Origin: an uncultured Alphaproteobacteria bacterium
GTDB taxonomy: Bacteria; Pseudomonadota; Alphaproteobacteria; RF32; CAG-239
Assembly (NCBI GenBank): GCA_944391475.1
Contig: CALXTR010000007.1
Location: 1-64,000, forward strand
Length of the DNA: 64,000 nt
Reading direction: 5' to 3'
The notes under the pieces are model-generated. The model was not told the DNA's origin and searched no databases. It worked only from the letters and a program-made list of their open reading frames with translations. The position numbers and the translations under genes are program-made. Positions 42,044 through 51,237 of this stretch are shown one piece after another; position 1 is the first letter of the stretch; each line of letters opens with the position of its first letter.

Positions 42044-43791
42044 TGCAACGCCATAATCTGACATTCTCCATTAGTTTATTGTTGGGATTGCTTTGTAGCA
42101 TTTCACAGGTATCTGCTTTTGTAACTACAGACGTTGCTGAGGCTGCGGGTCGAATAGTTGATACCGTCGGCGATGGCATACGCGCCGGAGGTATAGAATT
42201 AGAAAAAATAGAACATAAAATTTTTGGTGAAAAAATCAAAGGTCCGGAAGGTAAGGACAAAGAAATCAATAGCTATGTCTCCAAGATTAAAGGCTGGACA
42301 ACCAAATATGCAAAAGACCGTTCTAAAGCCGGAGATCCTAACAAAAAGACAATTAAAGACAATGCCTTACGCTTAGCTGAGCTTGAAGCCGAAATTGCAG
42401 AGCTAAAGCTTAAAAAATCACTGGCTCGCAAAGAAATGGAAGCTTATTACAATATTATTGAAAAAAATTATCAAGAGAAGCTTGCGGCATACGAGGCCAA
42501 CAAATCAGCCTTATTAGGTATGGTTCAAGGACAAATTTCCAATATGAACCTTTCTGCAATTGCCCAACAACAATTAGATGCATTTAAGGCCAAAGCCATG
42601 GAAGAACTAAATGCTAAATTGGGAGAAGAATTGGCATTGGCGCAAGGTGCGGTTGGGATGATAACATCTGGATACGAAACGGCTAAATCAACACTGGATA
42701 AAGAATATGAAAAAGATAAAGCCGAACTTGATGCCGACTTAAAAGATGTAACCGCTCGCCGTGATGCGTTAAACGCAGAAATTCAGCAACTAACTATTGA
42801 ATATGAAAAAGCAGACGAGTTGCATCAAGATACCATGGCAACCGAAATGAAAATCACCGCAGCCAAAGCCGAGTTAGAAAAACTAAATCAGCAAATTAAT
42901 GTAGAAATTCCTGCTAAACATGACAGCTTAGAAAAAGATGCGATAGCTAAGGCAGATAGCTTGTTAGATGATTTTGAAAAACAAAAACAAGAGAAAATCG
43001 ATGCCTATGCTGCCAAGCGTGCTGAATTAGAAGTCTCTTATGAGGACAAGGTAAACGAGTTTATGGAAACATTAGTCGCCGAGGATGTAGATGTTGGTTC
43101 CATACTTGATGGTAGTGCAGCAAATGAGGGTGTTAATAACAATCTTCAAATTATGGAAGATGAAATCAAGCTTTCTGCAAGCGAATTAATGGAATATAAA
43201 ACTTCGTTTGAGGATAAATTAGCCAATAGGGTTAGAGATTTCGAAGCTCAAATCCAAGATAAAGAAGATTTAAAACAGCGCTTAAAAGAGCAGATGACTA
43301 AGCAGGTTGAAGATAATATTAAAGCCGAACTTGGTGTCAAGGTCGATTCTCCCGATACTGCCTTAAAAACTGCTATGTCCAAGAACTACATTGATCCAAG
43401 TAAACCGGAAAGTGCCGAAAACATTGATGAGATTCGCCGCAATCGGTTCATTGAACGCCGAGATGCCTATTTATCCTCATATGCAGACGCAATCATGATA
43501 AAAAATAGAATTATCCCTGATTTGGCCATAATTGAGAATTTTGCCCGCAATACTGATAGTATGGATACGGTAATGGGTGTAATTGAAGCCGATACGGATA
43601 TTAAAATAAAAACTATCGAATCCCTGATGCAGTATGCGGAGATTTTGGTAGCGCAACTCAGAATGGATACAGCCACAGAATATGGCAAACTCTTGTCTTA
43701 TAAGGTTAAAAATCCAGATAAAGACATTACGAACTTCAATTTGGACGATTATATCTATAATTGTACCGTTGAGCAAGGAGACGAGCAATGA
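42043..43791 (+). CDS. Coiled-coil exported protein, VirB5-like ends
   Basis: A 582-residue protein with a signal peptide (about 1-24, ending VSA). It starts FVTTDVAEAAGRIVDTV and has a long Lys/Glu/Ala-rich coiled coil over about residues 100-470. Its C-terminal block SSYADAIMIKNRIIPDL ... YAEILVAQLRMDTATEY corresponds to the ends of the two preceding proteins. So it looks like a VirB5-type protein with a large coiled-coil insert, able to span tens of nanometres. The ATG at 42043 is preferred over GTG at 42040. Confidence 0.6.
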   Translation: MQRHNLTFSISLLLGLLCSISQVSAFVTTDVAEAAGRIVDTVGDGIRAGGIELEKIEHKIFGEKIKGPEGKDKEINSYVSKIKGWTTKYAKDRSKAGDPNKKTIKDNALRLAELEAEIAELKLKKSLARKEMEAYYNIIEKNYQEKLAAYEANKSALLGMVQGQISNMNLSAIAQQQLDAFKAKAMEELNAKLGEELALAQGAVGMITSGYETAKSTLDKEYEKDKAELDADLKDVTARRDALNAEIQQLTIEYEKADELHQDTMATEMKITAAKAELEKLNQQINVEIPAKHDSLEKDAIAKADSLLDDFEKQKQEKIDAYAAKRAELEVSYEDKVNEFMETLVAEDVDVGSILDGSAANEGVNNNLQIMEDEIKLSASELMEYKTSFEDKLANRVRDFEAQIQDKEDLKQRLKEQMTKQVEDNIKAELGVKVDSPDTALKTAMSKNYIDPSKPESAENIDEIRRNRFIERRDAYLSSYADAIMIKNRIIPDLAIIENFARNTDSMDTVMGVIEADTDIKIKTIESLMQYAEILVAQLRMDTATEYGKLLSYKVKNPDKDITNFNLDDYIYNCTVEQGDEQ

Positions 43792-46700
43792 GAAAGTCAC
43801 CAATTATATCAGCTAAAAAAATTGTTTTTAGCCTCGTTTTAGCTACAATGCTTAGTCTTAGTTCCACATGCCACGCATTTTTTGGCTTGTTTGGCTTTGG
43901 TATTCCGGTTATTGAGCCGGCATCTACAGCCAGCCAATTAGGCAAGACTATCTCAGTTGCAGTAACCGAATATAAAGCTTTGCTCAATAAGTTGCGTCAG
44001 GTATATGACAATAAGGTCACAGCCGGAGCGTTGAAATATTTGACCAAGTTTGAAAACAAATTGGGCGAGCACAATCAACTTCCCGGTACCAAATTTATTC
44101 AAGAACCAAAGACTTTAGAAGAAGAATTGGGTGTTAAAGACCTCAATTATGATGAAGCAGCAGTTAAACGCGCTATCTATCGTTTGTTCTTAGAATATCC
44201 AAGCGATGATATCATTATCCAGATGAACTACCGTAATAAAGCTCGTGAATTTTATGATGATACCGTATTAGATGTTTATTCCGGCAGTCGCGAGCTGAGT
44301 AAGTATTTAACCAATGATGTGTCAGCCAAGTTTGCCAACTTGCGTGAAAATATGCAAAGAGGGGAAGCCGGTGCGCAAAAAGCTGAAGATATGAACGCGG
44401 TAATCTATAACAATTATATTGCCACACACATGACTATGGACAGCATTATTGCCGTTGTTCAAGAAGCAACCGCACTAAAAGCCCAGTTGGAGGCGGCTAA
44501 AGCTATTCGAGATACGCTTAAACCATTAATTTATGAAAATACCAAGCAATGCCCTATTGGCAATGGCTATAATGGAGATGCGCAAGGCGCAACAGTTTCT
44601 TATAACCTTCCTGTATCAGGTAGCGTCAGTGGAGAATATGAAACGGCATTTGCACAAATCACTACCCCAAGTGAAAGAGGGGAAGCCTATAATCCAGATG
44701 AAGATATGTTCAAGCGTGAAGACTATCAAGACCGAGATAGTCAAGGAAGTGTTGAGTTTGAATTAGGTGTTGATCCTAAGATTGAATATCCGTTGTATAA
44801 TAATCGTTATAAAATCAATGAATTAGATAAGCTTGAACCTATTTATGATAATATACAAAAGGCAATGATTGCGCACAATTTGATTAAAAAACTACGCTCA
44901 GCCAAAGAAAGCTTTGATCGCTATAATGATATTGTACGTCTGCATGAACGCTCCAAGGTTCAACTCGCCATGAGTGACCAATGCGGTGTTAACTTCTTGT
45001 CTAATATATATGTAAACCCCGGACAAGTTTGGTGTGGTTCATCAGATTGTCAGTACATTGATGATTTTGGCGTTAGAAAAGGTATTACCGCCTGGGCAAT
45101 AGATGCTTATGATACAGCTAAAGCAGCGCACACCAATTCTATACCTGAAAGTGCATGGAAAATACCAACTCCCAAAGCATCGCCGAACCCAGATCCTGTC
45201 ACGCTTGAAACTGAGCCGCTGTTTATAGATTCGCAAGCTCCCGAAAAAGCCAATGTTGAATCTCAATTAACCACGATAGGGGGAGATGAGCTATCTGATG
45301 AAGGGCGAAAAGCAGAACTTTTGCCCTGGCAAGTTGGTGCAGTAGGTATTGAAGCCCTAGCAGACAATCCGGAGAGTTGGGGAACAACCTGGGATAATTT
45401 CCGGATATGGAATGATGTTCGTAGTTTTTATGTTCAATTCATAATGATAAAATACGAGAATTTTTATACCCGTACTCGTTCAGATACCGCAGAATACATT
45501 ATTCATGAAGGCATGAGAGGTTGGAACATTGCCAACCGTAATAATGCCAAAAAGAAGGTTAAAGAAGAAGCTGAAAAAGCTCGACAAGAAGCTCGTGCAG
45601 CCGCCGCGGCCGCTAAAAGTGCCGCCTATGCTCGTGCGGCTGAAGCCTCCAGAAAAGGTGAAAGTTATAATTTGAGTGGAGCCTTAAGTTCCATCGAAAG
45701 TAATTTGCAAAGTACCTTAGCCGCAATTGAGGAAGACTTAAAAAAGAAACTTAAAGCAATTGATCAAGAATTTGGTATTAATAACAGCTTTATACCGCAG
45801 TTTAGCCCGATTGTAACTGATTTGGGTGAGCGAGGCGATATTGTAGATGAATCTGCCTGTGATGCAGCAACGGCTGCCGGAGAAGCTGCAAAAGCCGGTT
45901 TATACTACCGTAGTAATCCGCTTGGTTCTTTGTATCAACAAGGCAAGTCGGTTTATTTCACCTCAGACAGCTATTTGTTGACTCAAATTGAAAATGCCAA
46001 GAAAGAAATGTGCCCATATGGTGAAGATTTGTATCTTGGCAAGATTTCCGCCGCCGGAATACATGCTAGCATGATAGATGCGCTTAAGGCCTACTATATT
46101 CCAATTATTGATGCTTATGGAGTTGTTGTCTACACAGTATATCCGTACCGCGATTATTTTAATAGTCATGATACCACGGCGGAAACTGAAGAATACTTCG
46201 TAGGCAGCATGGCCAAAGTGCGCGATTTGAAGGCGCCTAAAGCTCCTCCGTCATCAACCACGGCGCCGCTTAGAGAAATTTTCCACTATGATAATGTTGA
46301 TTTTGATAATTCAAAACCAATCAGCAAAAAGCAATTCTTAAACCATGGAGGAAAGATACCAGAGATATGGCAGATGTTATTGGCTCCAACCACACCGTTT
46401 GTTGAACATGAGCTAGATTTAGCTGGTATTTTAGATGGTAAGTATCTGCATAAGAAGGCGTTTTATGTTCTCGAAAAACGTCAAGGACATTGGTGTCCGG
46501 CAGTTAAGCTTGCTTTTGGTTCAAAATTGGCTGCCAGATATTTAACCTTGACCAGAGGAGGTATTACTCCTTGTATTATGCACAATGTTGAAACTAATGA
46601 AGTTGATGGCCCTTCAACCAGTTACTTTACCGAGCCTGAACTTGTTGGTGTTGACGTAATTGAAATTAACCAAAGCCCCTATAAATATATGCCCAAAATC

Positions 46701-47633
46701 ATCATTAAAGACGGCTTGAGTTCCAACTCCAGAGGGGTTAATCCCTGTGTTGGTATGACGCGTCGTAAGGGTTTTTCAGCCTTTGACATCGCCACCAACA
46801 AAGATGTATTTTATCATCAGCGTTCTGGCTCTAAATTTGGCTTAAGCTTTGCCGATATTCCAAGTACGCAAGGTCGCAGTGAGTTAGGTGTATTCTTATA
46901 TGCTGAAGGCAATAACATCTATTTTAGGGAAGACTTTTTGGAATTAGTTAATAAGATTAATGCCATTGAGGGAGAATACAATGGAGGTCGCGATATTGGT
47001 AAAGATAGAGATATGAGTGATGGTCAGAAAAATGAAGAACATATGCTTTATATGACCCCATTTATCAATAACCAAATCGGAGGATATCTCCTTTCTGCCG
47101 ATGAAGAGCGGCAGTACCGCAAAGCCCGTGAAGATATGGAAAAAGAGATAGCCGATCTACGCCAAGATTTGCTTGAAGAATTCGCTCGTCTTGGGCTTGA
47201 AGCACCTGCAGATCTAGATTTGCACCGCGAGAAAGACTACGATGACTGCAGTAGTATTCTTAATGGCTACAAAGGAGCTCGCCTGATTGATATCAAAGAT
47301 GGCATCAAAAATACTGATGTTGGAGACAATGAGGTATTAAAAACCCGCATTGACCGCTTCCAAGAAAATTTGGATGCTATGGTTCAAGATGAAGACGAGA
47401 TGGTAAACATGGGTGAGAATGCCAAGGGCGGTCCGGAATTGGCCGAAGAAATAGCCACCGAAAAAGCCGATCTTGAAGCCAAGAAACCATTCAAAGATGA
47501 TGAAAAAGAAGCGGTGGAACGCGCACTGCGGGATATGTCCGCACCTTATTGCACTAACATTAATGATGGCAGCTACACCAAAACCTGCCCCGCTAATCAG
47601 ATTATGAAAGTTCTTGATTTGAGAGGAAAATAA
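43788..47633 (+). CDS. Giant exported protein with VirB5-like start
   Basis: A 1281-residue protein with a signal peptide (about 1-29, ending CHA), then FFGLFGFGIPVIEPASTASQLG. The GIPVIEP segment again recalls VirB5. Residues about 120-250 repeat the helical pattern of the smaller neighbours (RNKAREFYDDTV ... YNNYIATHMTMDSI). A central Ala/Glu/Lys coiled-coil stretch lies at about 580-660. The second half is cysteine-containing and globular without recognised domain (GHWCPAVKLAFGSK, GVNPCVGMTRRKG). No membrane helix besides the signal, so it is not VirB6. Starts on the upstream stop (ATGA). Confidence 0.6.
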   Translation: MRKSPIISAKKIVFSLVLATMLSLSSTCHAFFGLFGFGIPVIEPASTASQLGKTISVAVTEYKALLNKLRQVYDNKVTAGALKYLTKFENKLGEHNQLPGTKFIQEPKTLEEELGVKDLNYDEAAVKRAIYRLFLEYPSDDIIIQMNYRNKAREFYDDTVLDVYSGSRELSKYLTNDVSAKFANLRENMQRGEAGAQKAEDMNAVIYNNYIATHMTMDSIIAVVQEATALKAQLEAAKAIRDTLKPLIYENTKQCPIGNGYNGDAQGATVSYNLPVSGSVSGEYETAFAQITTPSERGEAYNPDEDMFKREDYQDRDSQGSVEFELGVDPKIEYPLYNNRYKINELDKLEPIYDNIQKAMIAHNLIKKLRSAKESFDRYNDIVRLHERSKVQLAMSDQCGVNFLSNIYVNPGQVWCGSSDCQYIDDFGVRKGITAWAIDAYDTAKAAHTNSIPESAWKIPTPKASPNPDPVTLETEPLFIDSQAPEKANVESQLTTIGGDELSDEGRKAELLPWQVGAVGIEALADNPESWGTTWDNFRIWNDVRSFYVQFIMIKYENFYTRTRSDTAEYIIHEGMRGWNIANRNNAKKKVKEEAEKARQEARAAAAAAKSAAYARAAEASRKGESYNLSGALSSIESNLQSTLAAIEEDLKKKLKAIDQEFGINNSFIPQFSPIVTDLGERGDIVDESACDAATAAGEAAKAGLYYRSNPLGSLYQQGKSVYFTSDSYLLTQIENAKKEMCPYGEDLYLGKISAAGIHASMIDALKAYYIPIIDAYGVVVYTVYPYRDYFNSHDTTAETEEYFVGSMAKVRDLKAPKAPPSSTTAPLREIFHYDNVDFDNSKPISKKQFLNHGGKIPEIWQMLLAPTTPFVEHELDLAGILDGKYLHKKAFYVLEKRQGHWCPAVKLAFGSKLAARYLTLTRGGITPCIMHNVETNEVDGPSTSYFTEPELVGVDVIEINQSPYKYMPKIIIKDGLSSNSRGVNPCVGMTRRKGFSAFDIATNKDVFYHQRSGSKFGLSFADIPSTQGRSELGVFLYAEGNNIYFREDFLELVNKINAIEGEYNGGRDIGKDRDMSDGQKNEEHMLYMTPFINNQIGGYLLSADEERQYRKAREDMEKEIADLRQDLLEEFARLGLEAPADLDLHREKDYDDCSSILNGYKGARLIDIKDGIKNTDVGDNEVLKTRIDRFQENLDAMVQDEDEMVNMGENAKGGPELAEEIATEKADLEAKKPFKDDEKEAVERALRDMSAPYCTNINDGSYTKTCPANQIMKVLDLRGK

Positions 47634-48392
47634 ATGGGCAATTCGCCAAAAACAATACAAGGCAGTAAAATTCTCGCCATCGAAGATAAAAACGGTGGCG
47701 AGAATGTAGCGTTTATAAACTCATTGGAGCGGGAGCGAGAAAATGCCAAGCTGTATTATTATGTTTGGTTAGCTCGCTTGTTTATATTTTTGGCAGTTTC
47801 ATCATGTGGCTATATGGTTTTATCAAGTTTATCGCTGTTTAGGCTTGCCGGTCTTATTACTATTGAGCCGTACTTAATGATAAACTCCAACACTTCACAA
47901 GAAATTGTCCGCGACGAACCCATAGCGGTCGATATGGCCTCTAAAACGCAGTTAATGGAAACTTTCGTCAAGCAATATATCCTGATTGCCAATACCATCA
48001 TTGATGATCAGATAGAAATGCGCAGCCGCTGGGAACCAGGCGGCATGGTCAATTTTTTGTCTGCCCCTGATGTGTATATGGAATTTTATAAAAACAACGT
48101 CCCACGCCTCAAAGAGTATAAGGATAAGCACTTAACTCGAGAGGTCGAGATAATTTCCATTTCGCGTCAGGGCGGTGAGAAAAGCCCGCTCTGGAAGGTC
48201 GACTTTAAAACCAATGACTTGTATAGTGACAATGGCGGAGAAGGTGGAGTTCAGTTATTTAAGGAGCGTTTTTGGACAGCCTCAGTTATGTCTTACTTCA
48301 TTCCCGAAAGAAGTTTTGTAGGTCGCCGTCTGATTAATCCGCTAGGCTTTACGGTTACTCGTTTTAATCAAAGTGCAATTGATATTCTATAA
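47634..48392 (+). CDS. VirB8-like inner-membrane protein, copy 1
   Basis: A 252-residue bitopic protein. It has a cytoplasmic N-terminus of about 45 residues, one membrane helix (about 45-68) and a periplasmic NTF2-like domain with RLAGLITIEPYLMI, EMRSRWEPGGMVNF, WKVDFKTNDL and FTVTRFNQSA. The layout and pattern fit VirB8/DotI/TraM proteins, which form the inner-membrane core ring. It is paralogous to the protein at 48807-49556. Begins directly after the upstream stop. Confidence 0.78.
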   Translation: MGNSPKTIQGSKILAIEDKNGGENVAFINSLERERENAKLYYYVWLARLFIFLAVSSCGYMVLSSLSLFRLAGLITIEPYLMINSNTSQEIVRDEPIAVDMASKTQLMETFVKQYILIANTIIDDQIEMRSRWEPGGMVNFLSAPDVYMEFYKNNVPRLKEYKDKHLTREVEIISISRQGGEKSPLWKVDFKTNDLYSDNGGEGGVQLFKERFWTASVMSYFIPERSFVGRRLINPLGFTVTRFNQSAIDIL

Positions 48393-48516
48393 TCTTAGGC
48401 TTTGATTTTTGCTAAAAATAATCGTCTTCTATTTTGCCTAAAAATCTATTTTAATCTAAACTGTTGATAAGTTGGGGATTTTGCAAGCTTGCTATTAGAC
48501 TTTTAAATGAAAAGAG

Positions 48517-48522
48517 TATAAT
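48517..48522 (+). promoter_or_regulatory. Candidate -10 element before lipoprotein gene
   Basis: TATAAT in an AT-rich gap of 211 bases between the two VirB8-like genes. The -35 region is poor. It may give a separate transcript for the outer-membrane part of the system. The rest of the gap (48393-48603) shows no gene. Confidence 0.35.
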
Positions 48523-48603
48523 TTAATAAAAAATAAATGTTTTCATGTTGAATGTTAATGGAAGCATTATGATATAAACGCTTTGTGCACGAAAGGTTTA
48601 TGA

Positions 48604-48792
48604 ATGTCTAAATACAAAATGATGTTAGCTTTTGTAACGCTGTTGTTATTGTCTGGTTGCTTTGGTTCATATTATGAACCTGAGCCGGTTGGCGTTGGTA
48701 AAGGTGGCGATGAGCTCAAACTTTCGCCTTGCGCTTGCTTGCAGGTTGAATTGCCAAAAGATTTGCCTGATTGGTTCGTTGAAACAATTTAG
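48604..48792 (+). CDS. VirB7-like small lipoprotein
   Basis: A 62-residue lipoprotein with signal ending LLSGC (Cys about residue 19), then a polar stretch and CACLQVELPKDLPDWF with two close cysteines. Size, lipobox and position just ahead of VirB8/VirB9-like genes match VirB7, the outer-membrane core lipoprotein that binds VirB9, sometimes through a disulfide. AAAGG precedes the ATG. Confidence 0.62.
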   Translation: MSKYKMMLAFVTLLLLSGCFGSYYEPEPVGVGKGGDELKLSPCACLQVELPKDLPDWFVETI

Positions 48793-48806
48793 TTGCGGAA
48801 AGACAT

Positions 48807-49556
48807 ATGGCAGACAATCGCTTAGGGGTTAATAATTCTGAACAAAAACTCATTGGTAGCGGCCGTCCTCGTCCGGGCACGCGTTCTTCTTCGCAACCTA
48901 AAAATGAGTTTTTTGTCGGCAATACCAATGAAAAAAGGTATTTGTGGACCGCGCGCGCGTTTGCTGTTATTACGGCGATAAGTGTTTGCTGCAATATAGT
49001 TTTAATGATTGCAATTACTCAAGTCATTCCTCTGTTTAGAGTTGAGCCGTTTTTGTTGACATTCCAAAACAAACAAGAACAAGTAATCAACATTGTTCCC
49101 ATCAAAAACGATATGGAAAAAGAAACGGGCATTACGGAGGTTTTTGTTCGCCAGTATATTTTGCTGCGCAGTTCGTTTACGAGAGATATTCCGGAGATGG
49201 AATCTCGCTGGATGCCGGGCGGCGCATTACAAGAAATGTCTGACAGTAGTGTATATGAAGATTTCTTAAGAAACACGGCTACGCGTGCGTTACAAATAAT
49301 TCGAGCCAAACAATTAACGAGGGAAGTTAAAATTCTTTCTGTTGTAGAATTGACCAGTGGTTTGTGGCAAGTGGAATATGAAACAAGGGATATGTATCCG
49401 GATTCGAAATCTCCGGATGTCAATTATTGGACCGCATCATTGCGTGTTGCCTATCGGCACAAAACAGTAAAATATGGCGAACGGCTTAAAAATCCGGTCG
49501 GCTTCACGGTAGTCAGGTATGCTTTAACTCACAATAAAGTTAATACCGGAAAATAG
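48807..49556 (+). CDS. VirB8-like inner-membrane protein, copy 2
   Basis: A 249-residue bitopic protein with a basic disordered N-terminus, one membrane helix (about 50-75) and a periplasmic NTF2-like domain. Blocks are shared with copy 1: LFRVEPFLLTF, FVRQYILLRS, MESRWMPGGAL, LTREVKILSV, YWTASLRV and NPVGFTVVRY. Paired VirB8-like proteins are known in I-type systems (DotI and DotJ), but here both keep a full periplasmic domain. Fourteen bases after the lipoprotein gene. Confidence 0.8.
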   Translation: MADNRLGVNNSEQKLIGSGRPRPGTRSSSQPKNEFFVGNTNEKRYLWTARAFAVITAISVCCNIVLMIAITQVIPLFRVEPFLLTFQNKQEQVINIVPIKNDMEKETGITEVFVRQYILLRSSFTRDIPEMESRWMPGGALQEMSDSSVYEDFLRNTATRALQIIRAKQLTREVKILSVVELTSGLWQVEYETRDMYPDSKSPDVNYWTASLRVAYRHKTVKYGERLKNPVGFTVVRYALTHNKVNTGK

Positions 49557-49572
49557 GGAGTTTAATTTAGTA

Positions 49573-51237
49573 ATGTTCAAAAGCTTCACAAAAAAAATCA
49601 TTCTTGCCGGCTTGTTTGGAGCGATTGTTTCAGACGCTTGCGCTCAAACCGCACAACTTGATGCCGTGGCCAACGAAAGTAGTGGTCAGTATGCTCCTAT
49701 GAATATGGGCTATGCCGGTTTTAACTCTTTAGGTATGACCCAAGCCGCCTGGTTGGATCCATTGCAAAATTTAGGAGAGGGGCAGTCTCGCCCAGCCTAT
49801 TCAAAATACTATTGGTCACCGGATTTGGTGCTGCCTATCCGTTTGCGTGAAGGTATGATTACGTTGATTAACTTCCCATCATGGGAAATGATTGAAGATG
49901 TGTTTATTGGTGATAATGCCACGTTTGATGGCCAAATTTCTGGACCCAATACTGTGCTCTTGTATCCTCGCAAAGGTGCTAATGTTGGTGTTGATACCAA
50001 TGTGATTATTTTTGGTCGCTCCGGCAATCGTTACGTGTTTTATGTTAAAAGCGAAGCCGTTAATACCGAGCGTTTGACCAACTCCATTATCGATATTGAA
50101 GTGATTGATGGTAATGGCGGTGATGGTAGTAAGGCTTCAACGCTTAACAGTCCGCTTGGTCGAGGCAGTATTAGTCGCGGAGGCTCGGGCTCATCTGGAC
50201 CAAAGTCTGTGGATTCGACTTATACGCGGCGCTTTTTGGGAGAAGATTGGCTGAAAGAAATTCCGGTTGATCCTACTAAGTTTAGATTTGATATTGAAGT
50301 ATATGTTCCCAATCCCGAAGATGTGGTGATTGCGCCTGAGCGCGTTTGGAGAGACGACATCTTTACCTATGTAGATTTTGGTAATAAAGCGCTAAATATG
50401 AACCAACGACCGATTGCCACCTTAATTGTTGAACGACTTGAAGTTCCGGTTGGCTTTCGCACTAAAGGTCCAAATGGCCGACTAATGGTTATTGAGGGTA
50501 TTGGTGATATTGTGTTGCGCAACGGCAAAAGAATAATTTGTCTCAAACTGCGCCGCGGTGACGATGAAGGTTTGGAAAATGTTGGTCTTCAAGATGATGA
50601 CTTACCAGAAAGATGGGATGTTCCAGCCCCATATCCTCAAGGCAAAACCCCACAAACGGCAGATGTTTATACCACTCCTTATCCGGGGATGGGAAATCAA
50701 TCGTCAAAAAGAGGCGGTAACTCTGGAACCTTATCTCAAATTCCGATGGCCTCTCCGATTGTCGGCAATGGAGATCGCTCAGCCTCAGGACAATATGATA
50801 TAAACGTAGGCGGCAGTGAGGTGATTGTACCTCAGTATGGCAATGGCGGATCTCAAGGTGTCAATGTTAGCTATCAAGTTCCGGCGGGTATGCAAAGAGT
50901 AAATAATCGCACGGCAGGTGTTACTGATCAGCGTTATCTGGCTCAATATGGATATGGCTCCGGCTTTACGGATTCTGATGCCAATATTTCAATTGAGCTT
51001 GGAACCGATGCGGACGTTAGCAAGCTGGAAACCTTGTGGGATGACTTGTCTCGTAAAAACGCAAAAATACTTTCAACCTACAGTCCGTTTTTCTCGGTTG
51101 ATGCTCCCGCAGACGGTCAGGGCAAAGAATTGTTTCATCTTCGCGTCGGTCCGATTGGTAGCTTAGAAGAAGGTGATTCGGTGTGTGCTCAATTAGGCCG
51201 TAACGGAGTATTTTGCAGTGTGGTGAGAACTCAATGA
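49573..51237 (+). CDS. virB9: VirB9-like protein with C-terminal SPOR-like domain
   Basis: A 554-residue periplasmic/outer-membrane core protein. It has a signal peptide (about 1-24, ending ACA) and a VirB9 N-terminal beta domain (GMITLINFPSWEMIEDVFIGD, about 85-105). The VirB9/CagX C-terminal domain follows (about 225-330; VWRDDIFTYVDFG, RPIATLIVERLEVPVGF, GDIVLRNGKRIICLKL). A Gly/Ser/Gln-rich linker leads to a last domain of about 80 residues (ISIELGTDADVSKLETLW ... LFHLRVGPIGSLEEG ... VFCSVV) with the SPOR pattern, which in other proteins binds denuded peptidoglycan. Canonical VirB9 ends near 290 residues. Confidence 0.82.
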   Translation: MFKSFTKKIILAGLFGAIVSDACAQTAQLDAVANESSGQYAPMNMGYAGFNSLGMTQAAWLDPLQNLGEGQSRPAYSKYYWSPDLVLPIRLREGMITLINFPSWEMIEDVFIGDNATFDGQISGPNTVLLYPRKGANVGVDTNVIIFGRSGNRYVFYVKSEAVNTERLTNSIIDIEVIDGNGGDGSKASTLNSPLGRGSISRGGSGSSGPKSVDSTYTRRFLGEDWLKEIPVDPTKFRFDIEVYVPNPEDVVIAPERVWRDDIFTYVDFGNKALNMNQRPIATLIVERLEVPVGFRTKGPNGRLMVIEGIGDIVLRNGKRIICLKLRRGDDEGLENVGLQDDDLPERWDVPAPYPQGKTPQTADVYTTPYPGMGNQSSKRGGNSGTLSQIPMASPIVGNGDRSASGQYDINVGGSEVIVPQYGNGGSQGVNVSYQVPAGMQRVNNRTAGVTDQRYLAQYGYGSGFTDSDANISIELGTDADVSKLETLWDDLSRKNAKILSTYSPFFSVDAPADGQGKELFHLRVGPIGSLEEGDSVCAQLGRNGVFCSVVRTQ

